Shown: in pieces, positions 24,843-32,463 of the stretch
Position numbering within the stretch: the stretch's first letter is position 1
Layout: each line of letters opens with the position of its first letter
Assembly: GCF_016862115.1 (NCBI RefSeq)
Contig: NZ_BOMI01000149.1
Location: forward strand, 1 to 60,742
Length of the DNA stretch: 60,742 nt
Origin: Paractinoplanes deccanensis
Lineage (GTDB): Bacteria > Actinomycetota > Actinomycetes > Mycobacteriales > Micromonosporaceae
Direction: 5' to 3'
Program-made: the position numbers and the translations under genes
The notes under the pieces: model-generated
Seen by the model: only the letters and a program-made list of their open reading frames with translations
Databases searched by the model: none
What the model was told of the DNA's origin: nothing

Positions 24843-25730
24843 GTGGATGTCGACCTCGCAGCCGCTTACGAGCGCTGCCGCGAACTGCACAAGAAGCACG
24901 GGCGTACGTACTACCTGGCGACCCGTCTCCTACCCGCCTGGAAGCGCCGCCATGTGCACGCTCTCTACGGCTTCACCCGGTATGCGGACGAGATCGTCGA
25001 CCGCACCGAGGACCTGCCGCCGGCCGAGCGCGCCGCCCAGCTGACCGAGTGGTCGGACCGCTTCGTCGCCGGCCTGCGCGGCGAGCCCGTCGACGACCCG
25101 CTGCTGCCCGCCGTGCTGCACACCATCGCCGTCTTCGACCTCGACGTGGACGACTTCGCGACGTTCCTGCGCTGCATGGCGATGGATCTCACGGTCACCT
25201 CGTACGAGACCTACGACGACCTGCTCGACTACATGGAGGGCTCGGCCGCCGTGATCGGCACGATGATGCTGCCGATCCTCGGGTCGAGCGACCCGGCCGC
25301 CGCGCGCGAGCCGGCCCGCCAGCTCGGCTTCGCCTTCCAGCTCACCAACTTCATCCGCGACGTCGACGAGGACCTCGAACGCGGCCGCGTCTACCTGCCC
25401 GAGGCCCACCTCGCCGAGTTCGGCGTCACCCGCCGCGCCCTGCAGCGGCGCCAGACCACCCCGGCGATCCGCGAGCTCATCAAGTACGAGATCGCGCGCG
25501 CCCGGGAGCACTACGCCGCGGCCGCACCCGGCATCCCGATGCTCGAACCCGCCTCCCAGGCCTGCATGCGCACCGCGTACGCCCTCTACGGCGGCATCCT
25601 CGAGGAGATCGAGGCGGCCGGCTACGACGTCTTCGCCGGGCGCGCCACGGTGCCCAACCGGCGCCGGGCCGCCGTCGCGATGCGCAGCATCCTCACCCGG
25701 CCCGGCACGCCCGTGCGGAGCGCCGTGTGA
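24843..25730 (+). CDS. crtB: Phytoene synthase
   Basis: This 295-residue squalene/phytoene synthase condenses two GGPP to phytoene. The first Asp-rich motif is YADEIVD (near residue 42) and the second is NFIRDVDEDLERGRVYLP (near residue 170). The GTG at 24843 follows GGGGGAAG by 3-4 nt; a TTG reading 12 bp further upstream is less likely. Its stop overlaps the photolyase ATG (TGATG), so both are made from one transcript, divergent from crtE. Confidence 0.92.
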   Translation: MDVDLAAAYERCRELHKKHGRTYYLATRLLPAWKRRHVHALYGFTRYADEIVDRTEDLPPAERAAQLTEWSDRFVAGLRGEPVDDPLLPAVLHTIAVFDLDVDDFATFLRCMAMDLTVTSYETYDDLLDYMEGSAAVIGTMMLPILGSSDPAAAREPARQLGFAFQLTNFIRDVDEDLERGRVYLPEAHLAEFGVTRRALQRRQTTPAIRELIKYEIARAREHYAAAAPGIPMLEPASQACMRTAYALYGGILEEIEAAGYDVFAGRATVPNRRRAAVAMRSILTRPGTPVRSAV

Positions 25731-27049
25731 TGCGCGCCGCGGTCGTGCTGTTCACCCGGGACCTGCGGGTGCACGACAACCCCGCCCTCGCCGCCGCGTG
25801 CGCCGGCGCCGAATACGTGGTGCCGCTCTACGTGCTCGACCCGTCCCTCAGCACACTCTCGCCGAACCGGTCGCGCTTCCTGCACCAGGCGCTGGCCGAC
25901 CTGCGCGAGTCGCTGCGCGCCCGCGGTGGCGACCTGATCGTGCGCATGGGTGACCCGGTCGCCGAGGCGATCGAGGTGGCCCGCTCGGCCGGCGCCGAGG
26001 GCATCGGGCTCGCCGCCGACGTGAGCCACTACGCCCGCCGGCGTGAGGAGCGGCTGCGCCGCGAATGCGACCGGCACCGCATCGCGCTGCGCCTGTTCCC
26101 GGGCCTGACCGTCGTCGACCCGGGCGCGTTGCGGCCGGGTGGCGGCGGCTCGTCGTACCGGGTCTTCTCGCCCTACTTCCGGGTGTGGCAGGCGGCCACC
26201 TGGCGGGACGAGGTCGCGGCGCCCGACAAGATCACGCTGCCGTCCGGGGTCGCGGTCGGCCGGCTGCCGTCGCTGCCCGACGGCGAGTCGCCCGACGCGG
26301 CCGAGGGCGGCGAGACCCCGGCCCGGCGCCGGCTCCGGACCTGGTTGCGCCACGTCGGCGCGTACGCGGAGCTGCACGACGACATGGCCGCCGACGGGAC
26401 GAGCAGGCTCAGCCCGTACCTGCGCTTCGGATGCCTCTCGCCGCTGGAGCTCGCCAACGCGGCGCGCGACAACGAGGCGTACGTCCGGCAGCTGTGCTGG
26501 CGTGACTTCTACTACCAGGTCGCGCTCGCCTTTCCGCAGATCTCGAAGGAGCCGATGCGGCTCGCGGCCGACAGCGGCTGGCGCGACGACTCGGACGCCC
26601 TGCGGCACTGGCAGGACGGGCTCACCGGCGTGCCGATCGTGGACGCCGGGATGCGGCAGATGCGGGCCGAGGGCTGGATGCACAATCGGGCACGGCTCAT
26701 CACCGCGGCGTTTCTCACCAAACATCTGGGCGTCGACTGGCGGCCGGGACTCCAGTGGTTCTTCCGGTGGCTGCTCGACGGGGACGTGCCGAACAATTCC
26801 GGCAATTGGCAGTGGGTGGCGGGCACCGGGAACGACACGCGGCCCTACCGGCGCTTCAATCCGATTCGCCAGGCGGAGCGGTTCGACCCCTCGGGCGTGT
26901 ACGTTCGTCGCTACGTACCGGAACTCAAGGGAATCGAGGGCCGCGCGGTCCACCAGCCGTGGCGGTTGCCGGAGGACGTTCGCCGCGGCCTCGACTATCC
27001 CGCGCCGCTGGAGTCACACCGGGACGAAGCGGTGTGGCTCCGGCCGTGA
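25730..27049 (+). CDS. phr: Deoxyribodipyrimidine photolyase (class I CPD type)
   Basis: The 439-residue photolyase/cryptochrome-family protein has an N-terminal antenna-binding alpha/beta domain (FTRDLRVHDNPAL) and a C-terminal FAD domain. The FAD domain holds TSRLSPYLRFGCLSP, the DAGMRQMRAEGWMHNRAR pattern and the late NNSGNWQWVAGTG Trp-rich signature. It splits pyrimidine dimers using blue light. Translation is coupled to crtB, so photoprotection by pigment and DNA repair are made together. The start overlaps the crtB stop by 1 nt. Confidence 0.9.
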   Translation: MRAAVVLFTRDLRVHDNPALAAACAGAEYVVPLYVLDPSLSTLSPNRSRFLHQALADLRESLRARGGDLIVRMGDPVAEAIEVARSAGAEGIGLAADVSHYARRREERLRRECDRHRIALRLFPGLTVVDPGALRPGGGGSSYRVFSPYFRVWQAATWRDEVAAPDKITLPSGVAVGRLPSLPDGESPDAAEGGETPARRRLRTWLRHVGAYAELHDDMAADGTSRLSPYLRFGCLSPLELANAARDNEAYVRQLCWRDFYYQVALAFPQISKEPMRLAADSGWRDDSDALRHWQDGLTGVPIVDAGMRQMRAEGWMHNRARLITAAFLTKHLGVDWRPGLQWFFRWLLDGDVPNNSGNWQWVAGTGNDTRPYRRFNPIRQAERFDPSGVYVRRYVPELKGIEGRAVHQPWRLPEDVRRGLDYPAPLESHRDEAVWLRP

Positions 27050-27051
27050 GC

Positions 27052-27130
27052 CCCGCCCGGTACGCCCGGGCGGGTAAAAGCGGAGCCCGCCGGCCGGGTT
27101 GCGTCCGTCATAACGTCAAGGCCGGCGGGC
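27052..27130. terminator. Two hairpins after the photolyase gene
   Basis: A 9-bp stem with a 5-nt loop (27052-27074) lies directly after the stop codon. A second 11-bp perfect stem joins 27085-27095 and 27120-27130. Neither has a clear T-run, as is common in high-GC actinomycetes. They probably end the crtB-phr transcript before marR. Confidence 0.55.
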
Positions 27131-27186
27131 CCCGCCCTTGACGGGCAGCAGGACCGTCTTACCCACTGACCGCCCGGTTCACTGTG

Positions 27187-27200
27187 CTTCGAAATCGAAG
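27187..27200. promoter_or_regulatory. Palindromic operator before marR
   Basis: CTTCGA and TCGAAG flank an AA centre, 15 bp before the marR ATG. A GATAAC sequence just downstream could be the -10 box. A palindrome over the promoter fits negative autoregulation by the MarR protein. No ribosome site is evident, so the transcript may have a very short leader. Confidence 0.5.
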
Positions 27201-27215
27201 CGATAACCTGGACGT

Positions 27216-27701
27216 ATGCCACTCGCGCCGCATCAGCTCGGGACGTACTTCGCGCTCACCGAGGCGGTCAGCCTGCTCCAGCACGCCGTCGAGCAGCAGC
27301 TGCGCGCCGAGGGCGATCTCAGCCTGATCCAGTTCGGGCTGCTCGCCCGGCTCTCCGAGGCACACCGGCTGACCATGACCGAGCTCGCCGACGGCGTCGT
27401 CTACAGCCGCAGCGGGCTCACCTATCAGGCCGGGCTGCTCGAGAAGGCGGGGCTCGTCACGCGGGAGCCGTCACCCGACGACGAACGCGCCACCCTGGTG
27501 ACGATCACCCCGGCGGGCCTGGAACGGGTCCAGCGGGTCCTGCCCGGGCACGTCGAGATCGTCGAGCGCATGCTCTTCTCGCAGCTCACCGAGGAGGACA
27601 CCGCGGCCCTCGGCGGCATCATGACGCGCGTACGGGATCACATGCGCTCGGCGCCGCCCCGCTCCTCGATCCGCAAGCGCAAGGCCCGCGACTCCAGATA
27701 G
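27216..27701 (+). CDS. MarR-family transcriptional regulator
   Basis: This 161-residue protein has the MarR winged-helix layout: dimer helices at both ends, recognition helix region LTMTELADGVVYSRSGLTYQAGLLEKAGLV (shown in part, about residues 52-82) and the wing SPDDERATLVTITPAG. No oxidoreductase or transporter follows on the same strand, so its target is unknown beyond likely self-control. The last 64 bp overlap the convergent sigma factor gene. The C-terminal basic tail (RKRKARDSR) lies within that overlap. Confidence 0.85.
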   Translation: MPLAPHQLGTYFALTEAVSLLQHAVEQQLRAEGDLSLIQFGLLARLSEAHRLTMTELADGVVYSRSGLTYQAGLLEKAGLVTREPSPDDERATLVTITPAGLERVQRVLPGHVEIVERMLFSQLTEEDTAALGGIMTRVRDHMRSAPPRSSIRKRKARDSR

Positions 27702-28831
27702 CGCCGTTCCGGCAGGCTCAGCGTGCGGCGCGCCGCGTCCTCGTACGCCTGCCGGGCCTGGGGCAGGTCACCGGCGCGCTCCAGCAGGTGCGCGCGGACC
27801 GCGGCGACCCGGTGATGATCTCCGGTGTCCGCCTCGTCGAGAGCGCGCAACGCGACCGCCGGCCCGTCGACCTCGGCCAGCGCCACGATCCGGTTCAGCG
27901 TGACCATCGGGCCCGGCGCGAGCACGTCGAGCAGGCGATAGAGCTGAAGGATCTGCGGCCAGTCGGTCTCCTCCGCGGTCCGGGCCTCACCGTGCACCGC
28001 CGCGATCGCCGCCTGCACCTGGAACGGCCCGATCTCCGTCTCGGTCAGCGCCGCCGTGATCAGGCGGACGCCCTCGTCGATCGCGGACCGGTCCCACTTC
28101 GCCCGATCCTGCTCGGCGAGCGGCACGAGAGCACCGTCGGTACGCGTACGCGCCGGCCTGCGCGCGTCCGTGAGCAGCATCAACGCGAGCAGCCCGGTCA
28201 CCTCGCCATCCTCCGGCAGCCGCGCGTGCAGCTGGCGCGTCAGGCGGATCGCCTCGGTGCTCAGCTCCACCCGGTGCAGCCGCGGCCCCTCGCTCGCGGT
28301 GTACCCCTCATTGAAGATCAGATACAGCACCTGCCGTACGGCGGGAAGCCGCTCGCCGGGCACCACGAACCGGGCGCCGGTCTCCTTGATCCGCCGCTTC
28401 GCGCGGCTGATGCGCTGGCCGACGGTCTTCTCCGGGATCAGCAGCGCCCGGGCGATCTCGGCGGTGGTCAGGCCGCCGACCGCCCGCAGGGTCAGCGCGA
28501 TCTGGGACGCCGGGCTCAGCTCCGGATGGCAGCAGAGCACCAGCAGGGCGAGCTCGTCGTCACCCCGTACCACCGGAACTGGATCTTGCGGCAGGGCCTC
28601 ACGCCGCCGCCGGGCCTCGTCACTGCGCGACATCTCGATGCGGCGACGGGAAGCCACCCGGATCAGCCACGCCCGCGGATCGTCCGGCACCCCCTCGGAC
28701 GGCCACTGCCGCGCGGCCGCGAGCAGCGCCTCCTGCACGGCGTCCTCACACGTGTCGAAGTCGCCGTAGCGCCGCACCACCGCGCCCAGCACCTGCGGCG
28801 CGGCGGCACGGAGGACGTCCTCTATTCCCAT
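27638..28831 (-). CDS. ECF sigma factor with C-terminal TPR-like extension (ECF42 type)
   Basis: The 397-residue protein has sigma region 2 (about residues 8-75; DTCEDAVQEALLAAARQWP, YGDFD), region 4 (about 110-165; LTTAEIARALLIPEKTVGQRISRA) and a helical extension of about 230 residues. The extension holds the family signature LLTDARRPARTRTDGALVPLAEQDR in part (near residue 235). ECF42 members use this tail instead of an anti-sigma factor. The ATG at 28831 overlaps the upstream DGPF gene by 10 bp, which is the usual ECF42 pairing. Confidence 0.9.
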   Translation of the reverse strand: MGIEDVLRAAAPQVLGAVVRRYGDFDTCEDAVQEALLAAARQWPSEGVPDDPRAWLIRVASRRRIEMSRSDEARRRREALPQDPVPVVRGDDELALLVLCCHPELSPASQIALTLRAVGGLTTAEIARALLIPEKTVGQRISRAKRRIKETGARFVVPGERLPAVRQVLYLIFNEGYTASEGPRLHRVELSTEAIRLTRQLHARLPEDGEVTGLLALMLLTDARRPARTRTDGALVPLAEQDRAKWDRSAIDEGVRLITAALTETEIGPFQVQAAIAAVHGEARTAEETDWPQILQLYRLLDVLAPGPMVTLNRIVALAEVDGPAVALRALDEADTGDHHRVAAVRAHLLERAGDLPQARQAYEDAARRTLSLPERRYLESRALRLRIEERGGAERM

Positions 28832-29190
28832 GTGCTCATGTCGAGGACGGGACGCACCTCGACCTCGGTGTTGGCCGCGTCGGGCACCTTGGCCGCCCAG
28901 GCCGAGGCCTCCGCCATGTCGGCCACGTCGATCAGGTAGAAGCCCGCGAGATGCTCCTTGACCTCGGCATACGGCCCGTCGGAGACGATAGTCTCGCCGG
29001 CGCGCACGGAAACCCACTTCGCCAGCGACGGATCGGCGAGCCCTTCGGAGACCACGAGCACGCCGGCCTCCTCCATCTCCTTGGTGAGCGCGAGATGCCC
29101 CATCCCGAGGGCGCCGCGCTCCTCGTCGGACATCCGCTCCCAGACAGCGAGGCTGCGCGGGTTGGACTGGATCAGGATCAGAAACTTCAT
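28822..29190 (-). CDS. DGPF/YCII-domain protein
   Basis: This 122-residue protein of the YCII-related (DGPF) family shows a short beta-alpha opening (MKFLILIQSNP), a central amphipathic helix and the signature VSDGPYAEVKEHLAGFYLIDV. These proteins accompany ECF42 sigma factors almost invariably; an enzymatic or sensory role has been proposed but not settled. The ATG at 29190 is 7 nt from GAGGAG; the GTG just before it is too close to that site. It leads a two-gene operon with the sigma factor. Confidence 0.85.
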   Translation of the reverse strand: MKFLILIQSNPRSLAVWERMSDEERGALGMGHLALTKEMEEAGVLVVSEGLADPSLAKWVSVRAGETIVSDGPYAEVKEHLAGFYLIDVADMAEASAWAAKVPDAANTEVEVRPVLDMSTWE

Positions 29191-29249
29191 CACTCAACTC
29201 CTCGTCGTCCCAGCCAGGAAGTTCTCACCCCAGAAGTTCTCACCCAGGA

Positions 29250-29276
29250 TGTCGAAACCACCCGCCCGGCTTCGAC
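29250..29276 (+). promoter_or_regulatory. Probable ECF42-dependent promoter
   Basis: TGTCGA (29250-29255), 17 bp of spacer and CGAC (29273-29276) fit the -35 and -10 pattern I recall for ECF42 targets. The + direction leads to the SnoaL-like gene at 29311. The block is nearly palindromic: read backwards it gives CGTCGA-17 bp-CGAC, one mismatch off in the -35 box. It could therefore also drive the DGPF-sigma operon. Two direct copies of GAAGTTCTCACC lie just upstream (about 29218-29245). Confidence 0.6.
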
Positions 29277-29310
29277 GTCCCGGGTGAAGTTTCTTCTCAA
29301 GGAGGTCGAC

Positions 29311-29733
29311 ATGCAGGAGATCCGAGAGGTCATCGAGCGCCGCGCCGCCCTGCTCCAGGAAGGCGACGTGAAGGCGATGCTCGCCCATTCCGCCCCCGAG
29401 GTCGTCGAGTTCAGCCTGGCACCGCCGCTGGTCTCCCGCGTGGACACCAACGACCCCACCCCCGTCGAACGGTGGCTGGCCACCTTCGAGGCCCCGCCCC
29501 GCCGCACGGTCACCCAACTGGAGATCACCACCGACGGTGACGTGGCCTTCGCCACCAGCATCGACTCCATGTCCGCCACCCCGCGCGGCGCCACGGAGCC
29601 CTTCACCCTCTGGTACAGGGTGACTCTGGGCCTGCGCCGCATCGACGGCCGCTGGCTGGTCACCCACGAGCACGAGTCGGTCCCCTTCCACATGGACGCG
29701 GAGATGAGGGCCGCCATCGACCTCCAGCCCTGA
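29311..29733 (+). CDS. SnoaL/ketosteroid isomerase-like protein
   Basis: The 140-residue NTF2-like cone-fold protein has a helical start (MQEIREVIERRAALLQEGD), then the Trp/Arg-rich strands LGLRRIDGRWLVTHEHESVPF near residues 105-125 that end most SnoaL domains. A perfect AAGGAGG lies 6 nt before the ATG. It is divergent from the DGPF-sigma operon and sits behind a likely ECF42 promoter, so it is a good candidate for a direct target. The catalytic role, if any, is unknown. Confidence 0.8.
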   Translation: MQEIREVIERRAALLQEGDVKAMLAHSAPEVVEFSLAPPLVSRVDTNDPTPVERWLATFEAPPRRTVTQLEITTDGDVAFATSIDSMSATPRGATEPFTLWYRVTLGLRRIDGRWLVTHEHESVPFHMDAEMRAAIDLQP

Positions 29734-29769
29734 CTGACGGACGTGGCAATGCAGGCCGCTGATCGCGCG

Positions 29770-30003
29770 TCAGCGGCCGCGCCGCGTGTTCCTCAGTGGT
29801 ATCGCTATGGCGCGTAGCGCTCCACCAAGGTGCTTGTCGCAGAGACGCTCCAGGGGATCCGCGCCGGTAAGCCGGTATCCGAGGGCGGCACAGCCGTCAG
29901 CCTGAAGCTCACGCAAGAAGGCGACGACTCTCTTCTGCTTGCTCTTCGGGAGTGATCGCAATTGCTGGTCTGCGCGAGGGGTCCGCACGATCGCTGTCGG
30001 CAT
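29770..30003 (-). CDS. RelE/ParE-like toxin, possibly truncated
   Basis: The 77-residue protein opens like RelE-fold toxins: beta strand, two helices (ADQQLRSLPKSKQKRVVAFLREL in part) and then the LERLCDKHLGGALRAI pattern near the end. Family members usually run about 15-20 residues further through a last beta strand. Here the reading ends in a basic NTRRGR tail, so a frameshift or truncation is likely. The ATG lies 5 bp after the stop of the HTH gene, a typical antitoxin-toxin spacing. It may be inactive. Confidence 0.45.
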   Translation of the reverse strand: MPTAIVRTPRADQQLRSLPKSKQKRVVAFLRELQADGCAALGYRLTGADPLERLCDKHLGGALRAIAIPLRNTRRGR

Positions 30004-30008
30004 GGCAG

Positions 30009-30530
30009 TTACTCGTCGAGGCCGAGCTCTCTCGCCAGTTCGTCGGCGTCTGTCGGAATGCCTTCGCCGCGGCGCATCTGTTCGAGGCTCACTCGCAGGT
30101 CGTCGTTTCGCAGAACAGCGTCGTCCATCAACCTGTGCCAAACCTTGTTCAGAAGGTCGCGATGGTGGCCGGCGGCGCGCAGGTCGCGAGCCAACGTGAT
30201 CACCTCGTGCAGCCGCCCGGCGTCGAGGCCGCTTCCCGGTCCGTCGCTGTAGACAAGAAGCCCTCGCCGCGCCCACGCGCGCACCGTGGGTTCACTCACG
30301 CCGAGCAGGGAGGCCGCCACCGACACCGGAACCGGGCCGAGGTCACCGAGGAACTCTCGGCTGATCTGCAGAAGCTCCAGGCGGTTGCGGTCGTTCTCGT
30401 CGAAGCCACCGGCGATCCGCTCGATAGTGCCCACACGAGCCAAGATCCGCTCCACCTCGGCTCGCTTGGACCTGCGTGGCCTGCGTTTCTGCTGCGCATG
30501 GATCTTGGCTTTACGAGCCGGGGAGCCCAT
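30009..30530 (-). CDS. HTH DNA-binding protein, likely antitoxin
   Basis: This 173-residue protein has a basic Lys/Arg-rich N-terminus (residues 1-25), a helical linker and a MerR/HTH_17-type helix-turn-helix (about residues 62-105; VAASLLGVSEPTVRAWARRGLL) with a short DGPGSG wing-like turn. A helical C-terminal part is rich in acidic residues. The ATG at 30530 has GGAGGAGGG directly upstream. It precedes the toxin-like gene and a palindrome lies over its promoter, so it probably binds its own operator and neutralises the toxin. Confidence 0.6.
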   Translation of the reverse strand: MGSPARKAKIHAQQKRRPRRSKRAEVERILARVGTIERIAGGFDENDRNRLELLQISREFLGDLGPVPVSVAASLLGVSEPTVRAWARRGLLVYSDGPGSGLDAGRLHEVITLARDLRAAGHHRDLLNKVWHRLMDDAVLRNDDLRVSLEQMRRGEGIPTDADELARELGLDE

Positions 30531-30556
30531 CGCACCCTCCTCCTCAGTGCCCAAGC

Positions 30557-30587
30557 ACTTTCGAGTATGCAGCAGTTTTCCGAAAGT
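30557..30587. promoter_or_regulatory. Operator of the antitoxin-toxin pair
   Basis: ACTTTCG (30557-30563) and CGAAAGT (30581-30587) form a perfect 7-bp inverted repeat with a 17-bp centre, about 27-57 bp before the antitoxin start. The AT-rich centre and placement suit an autoregulatory operator spanning the promoter. Confidence 0.5.
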
Positions 30588-30686
30588 CGGTAGCGATGGC
30601 GGCACCGAGCGACGCTCGAAAAGTAGTTGACCCACGACTAGAGGGTGACGCACGCTGTCAAGCGACGAAGGAGCCGATCGACCGGA

Positions 30687-30823
30687 CGGCGGTGCCCGCG
30701 GCCAGGGGGTGGCCGCGGGCACCGGGTGGAGGGGGTCTCGAGGGGACGGGCACCAGCCATGCCCGTCCGGGGGTTCCTCTCGGCCTCCTCCGTGATTCCT
30801 CTTCCGCAAGGGTCAGAAATCGG
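30687..30823 (-). repeat. Structured ~137-bp interspersed repeat, copy B
   Basis: This block is the reverse complement of 4378-4515 at about 90% identity and keeps both hairpins and the 52-bp identical core. It lies between the promoter of the HTH gene (leftward) and the rightward gene at 30959. It therefore sits in a divergent gap, where a plain terminator would be unexpected. This weakens the terminator reading and favours a mobile or RNA element. Confidence 0.75.
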
Positions 30824-30958
30824 TCGGCCGGCGGGCCGGTTGAGGGTTCCGGTGGGGCAATTCGCGCTTATTCGGGCTGGGTGGAGGGCCTTGAAGCGGG
30901 CGCGGGCCGTCGACGAGAGTGTGTCCAGATCGATGGCAGCGGTTCGAGGAGGAACGCG

Positions 30959-31267
30959 GTGCTGACTTTCACCAATGCGGCCGAGCAGGCGGCCTGGACG
31001 ATGGCCGAGGCGCTGAGCGAAAAGGCGTTCGCCGCCATGCGGCAGGCCGAGGAGGCTCAGGAGAAGTTCCGGGCGGGGCGGATGGCGATGCGCCAGCAGT
31101 TCAAGGCGCGTGGGCTCTCCGACGTCGACGCGAGCATCCGCTGGAAGGGCACGGCGCAGGCGCAGGCCGCGTGGGCCGACCAGGAGTACTACATGGGCCA
31201 GGCTGCCATGTACAACGAGGCGGCCGCCGCTCAGTACGCCAAGGCCCTTTATCTCAAGAAGAGCTAG
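30959..31267 (+). CDS. Small helical protein of unknown function
   Basis: The 102-residue protein is rich in Ala, Glu, Gln and Met with a heptad-like pattern through most of its length, so it is probably an alpha-helical hairpin or coiled coil. GTG 30959 has GAGGAGGAA 5 nt upstream, which fixes the start inside a longer open frame. It has no signal peptide. A late motif DQEYYMGQAAMYNEAA is distinctive, but I do not recognise the family. It ends 4 bp inside the convergent next gene. Confidence 0.65.
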   Translation: MLTFTNAAEQAAWTMAEALSEKAFAAMRQAEEAQEKFRAGRMAMRQQFKARGLSDVDASIRWKGTAQAQAAWADQEYYMGQAAMYNEAAAAQYAKALYLKKS

Positions 31268-31680
31268 GCCGCCCGGTGGCGCAGCGTCGCCACCGTCGAG
31301 CCGGCCAGGGCCAGCAGGCAGTCGGGGAGCTGGCCGTCGGCGATCGCGGCGCCGAAGAGGGCCTCGCCGGTCGGGATGTCGCCGTTGACGTAGGCGCTGA
31401 CGAAACGCGCGACCCAGCGCTTGTCGTAGCGGGCGTCGTCGATGCCGGGGAAGTCGAGGGTCCAGGCGCCGCCGGTGGGGATCTGCCCGACCATCGTCGC
31501 CGCGAGGCACCAGGCCACGTCGTAGGCCCCGACTATGCCGTCGCGGTCGACGACCGCGTCGAAGGTGCCGACCACCGCATCGCTGTCGCCGCTCAGCGCA
31601 CGCTGGAGCACGAGCGCCGCGTCGTCGAAGGCGTGCTGTGGAACCTCGGTCACGTGAGAAAAGGTACGTGGATCGGTCAA
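31264..31680 (-). CDS. Protein of unknown function
   Basis: This 138-residue soluble protein is mostly helical. Its middle carries Asp-rich turns (AVVDRDGIVGAYDVAW) and an FVSAYVNGD segment. It reads like a small actinobacterial conserved protein without a named domain. The ATG at 31680 is used here; GTG 31653 would remove nine residues. It lies 24 bp from the stop of the thioesterase gene on the same strand and may be cotranscribed with it. Confidence 0.6.
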   Translation of the reverse strand: MTDPRTFSHVTEVPQHAFDDAALVLQRALSGDSDAVVGTFDAVVDRDGIVGAYDVAWCLAATMVGQIPTGGAWTLDFPGIDDARYDKRWVARFVSAYVNGDIPTGEALFGAAIADGQLPDCLLALAGSTVATLRHRAA

Positions 31681-31704
31681 GGTTCGCCCGCCGTGCGGAA
31701 AATT

Positions 31705-32127
31705 TCAGGCTCCGCGCAACAGGCAGGTGATGCGCGCGGTGCACACCCGGTCGCCGGTCTCGTCGGTGATGACGATCTCGTACGTCGCCATGGTGCGGCC
31801 GCGGTGGACCGGGGTGGCGATGCCGGTGACGACGCCGGAGCGGGCCGACTTGTGGTGGGTGGCGTTGATGTCGACGCCCACGGCGAAGGGACGGTCGACG
31901 CTCTGGCCGTGCATGACCGCGCCCACCGAGCCCAGTGTCTCGGCAAGCACGCATGACGCGCCGCCGTGGAGCAGGCCGTACGGCTGGGTGTTGCCCTCGA
32001 CCGGCATGGTGCCGACGACCCGCTCGGCCGACGCCTCGGTGAGCTGGATGCCCATCCGCGCGCCGAGGGTGCCGCCGCCACCGGTGGCGTCGAGGAAGTC
32101 CTGCACGCTGTCGGCAGCAATATCCAT
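31705..32127 (-). CDS. PaaI-type hotdog thioesterase
   Basis: The 140-residue single hotdog domain has the PaaI/YigI pattern. GLLHGGASCVLAETLGS near residues 52-68 carries the oxyanion His-Gly-Gly and the catalytic acidic residue in the following helix, and a late SGVVTGIATPVHRGRTM segment holds the CoA-binding strand. It should hydrolyse small aromatic or acyl-CoA thioesters in the cytosol. The ATG at 32127 was chosen because the domain starts there; the long upstream frame has no support. Confidence 0.85.
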   Translation of the reverse strand: MDIAADSVQDFLDATGGGGTLGARMGIQLTEASAERVVGTMPVEGNTQPYGLLHGGASCVLAETLGSVGAVMHGQSVDRPFAVGVDINATHHKSARSGVVTGIATPVHRGRTMATYEIVITDETGDRVCTARITCLLRGA

Positions 32128-32214
32128 TCGATCCACGTTACCGGCGTGACCCGGCTCGCGGACCTGTGACTTGAGCCCTAGTCTTCGTCGCAACGAGTTG
32201 AAGGGGAGAACCAC

Positions 32215-32463
32215 ATGACCGAGCCGCAGGAGACCGTCGAGACGCGCGGCGACGACCGCGTCGACCTGATCGCCCAGGACGCGAACGGCGACGGCAAGAC
32301 CGACGTGTGGGTGTCCGACACCGACGGCGACGGCAAGCCGGATCTCTACCAGTTCGACACGGACGGCGACGGCAAGGTCGACATCACGATGGTGGACCTC
32401 GACGAGGACGGCACCCCGGACGCCGTCGTCGACGGCGACGGCGGCATCCCGCCCCAGGCTTAG
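32215..32463 (+). CDS. Small acidic protein built of Ca-binding-loop-like repeats
   Basis: This 82-residue protein consists almost entirely of five Asp-x-Asp/Asn-x-Asp-Gly loops at about 11-15 residue spacing (DANGDGKTD, DTDGDGKPD, DTDGDGKVD, DLDEDGTPD, DGDGG). Such loops bind calcium in EF-hand, dockerin and thrombospondin type 3 repeats. There is no signal peptide, so it would work inside the cell, perhaps as a calcium buffer. A good ribosome site (GGGGAGAA) precedes the ATG. It is convergent with prsW and overlaps it by 4 bp. Confidence 0.75.
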   Translation: MTEPQETVETRGDDRVDLIAQDANGDGKTDVWVSDTDGDGKPDLYQFDTDGDGKVDITMVDLDEDGTPDAVVDGDGGIPPQA

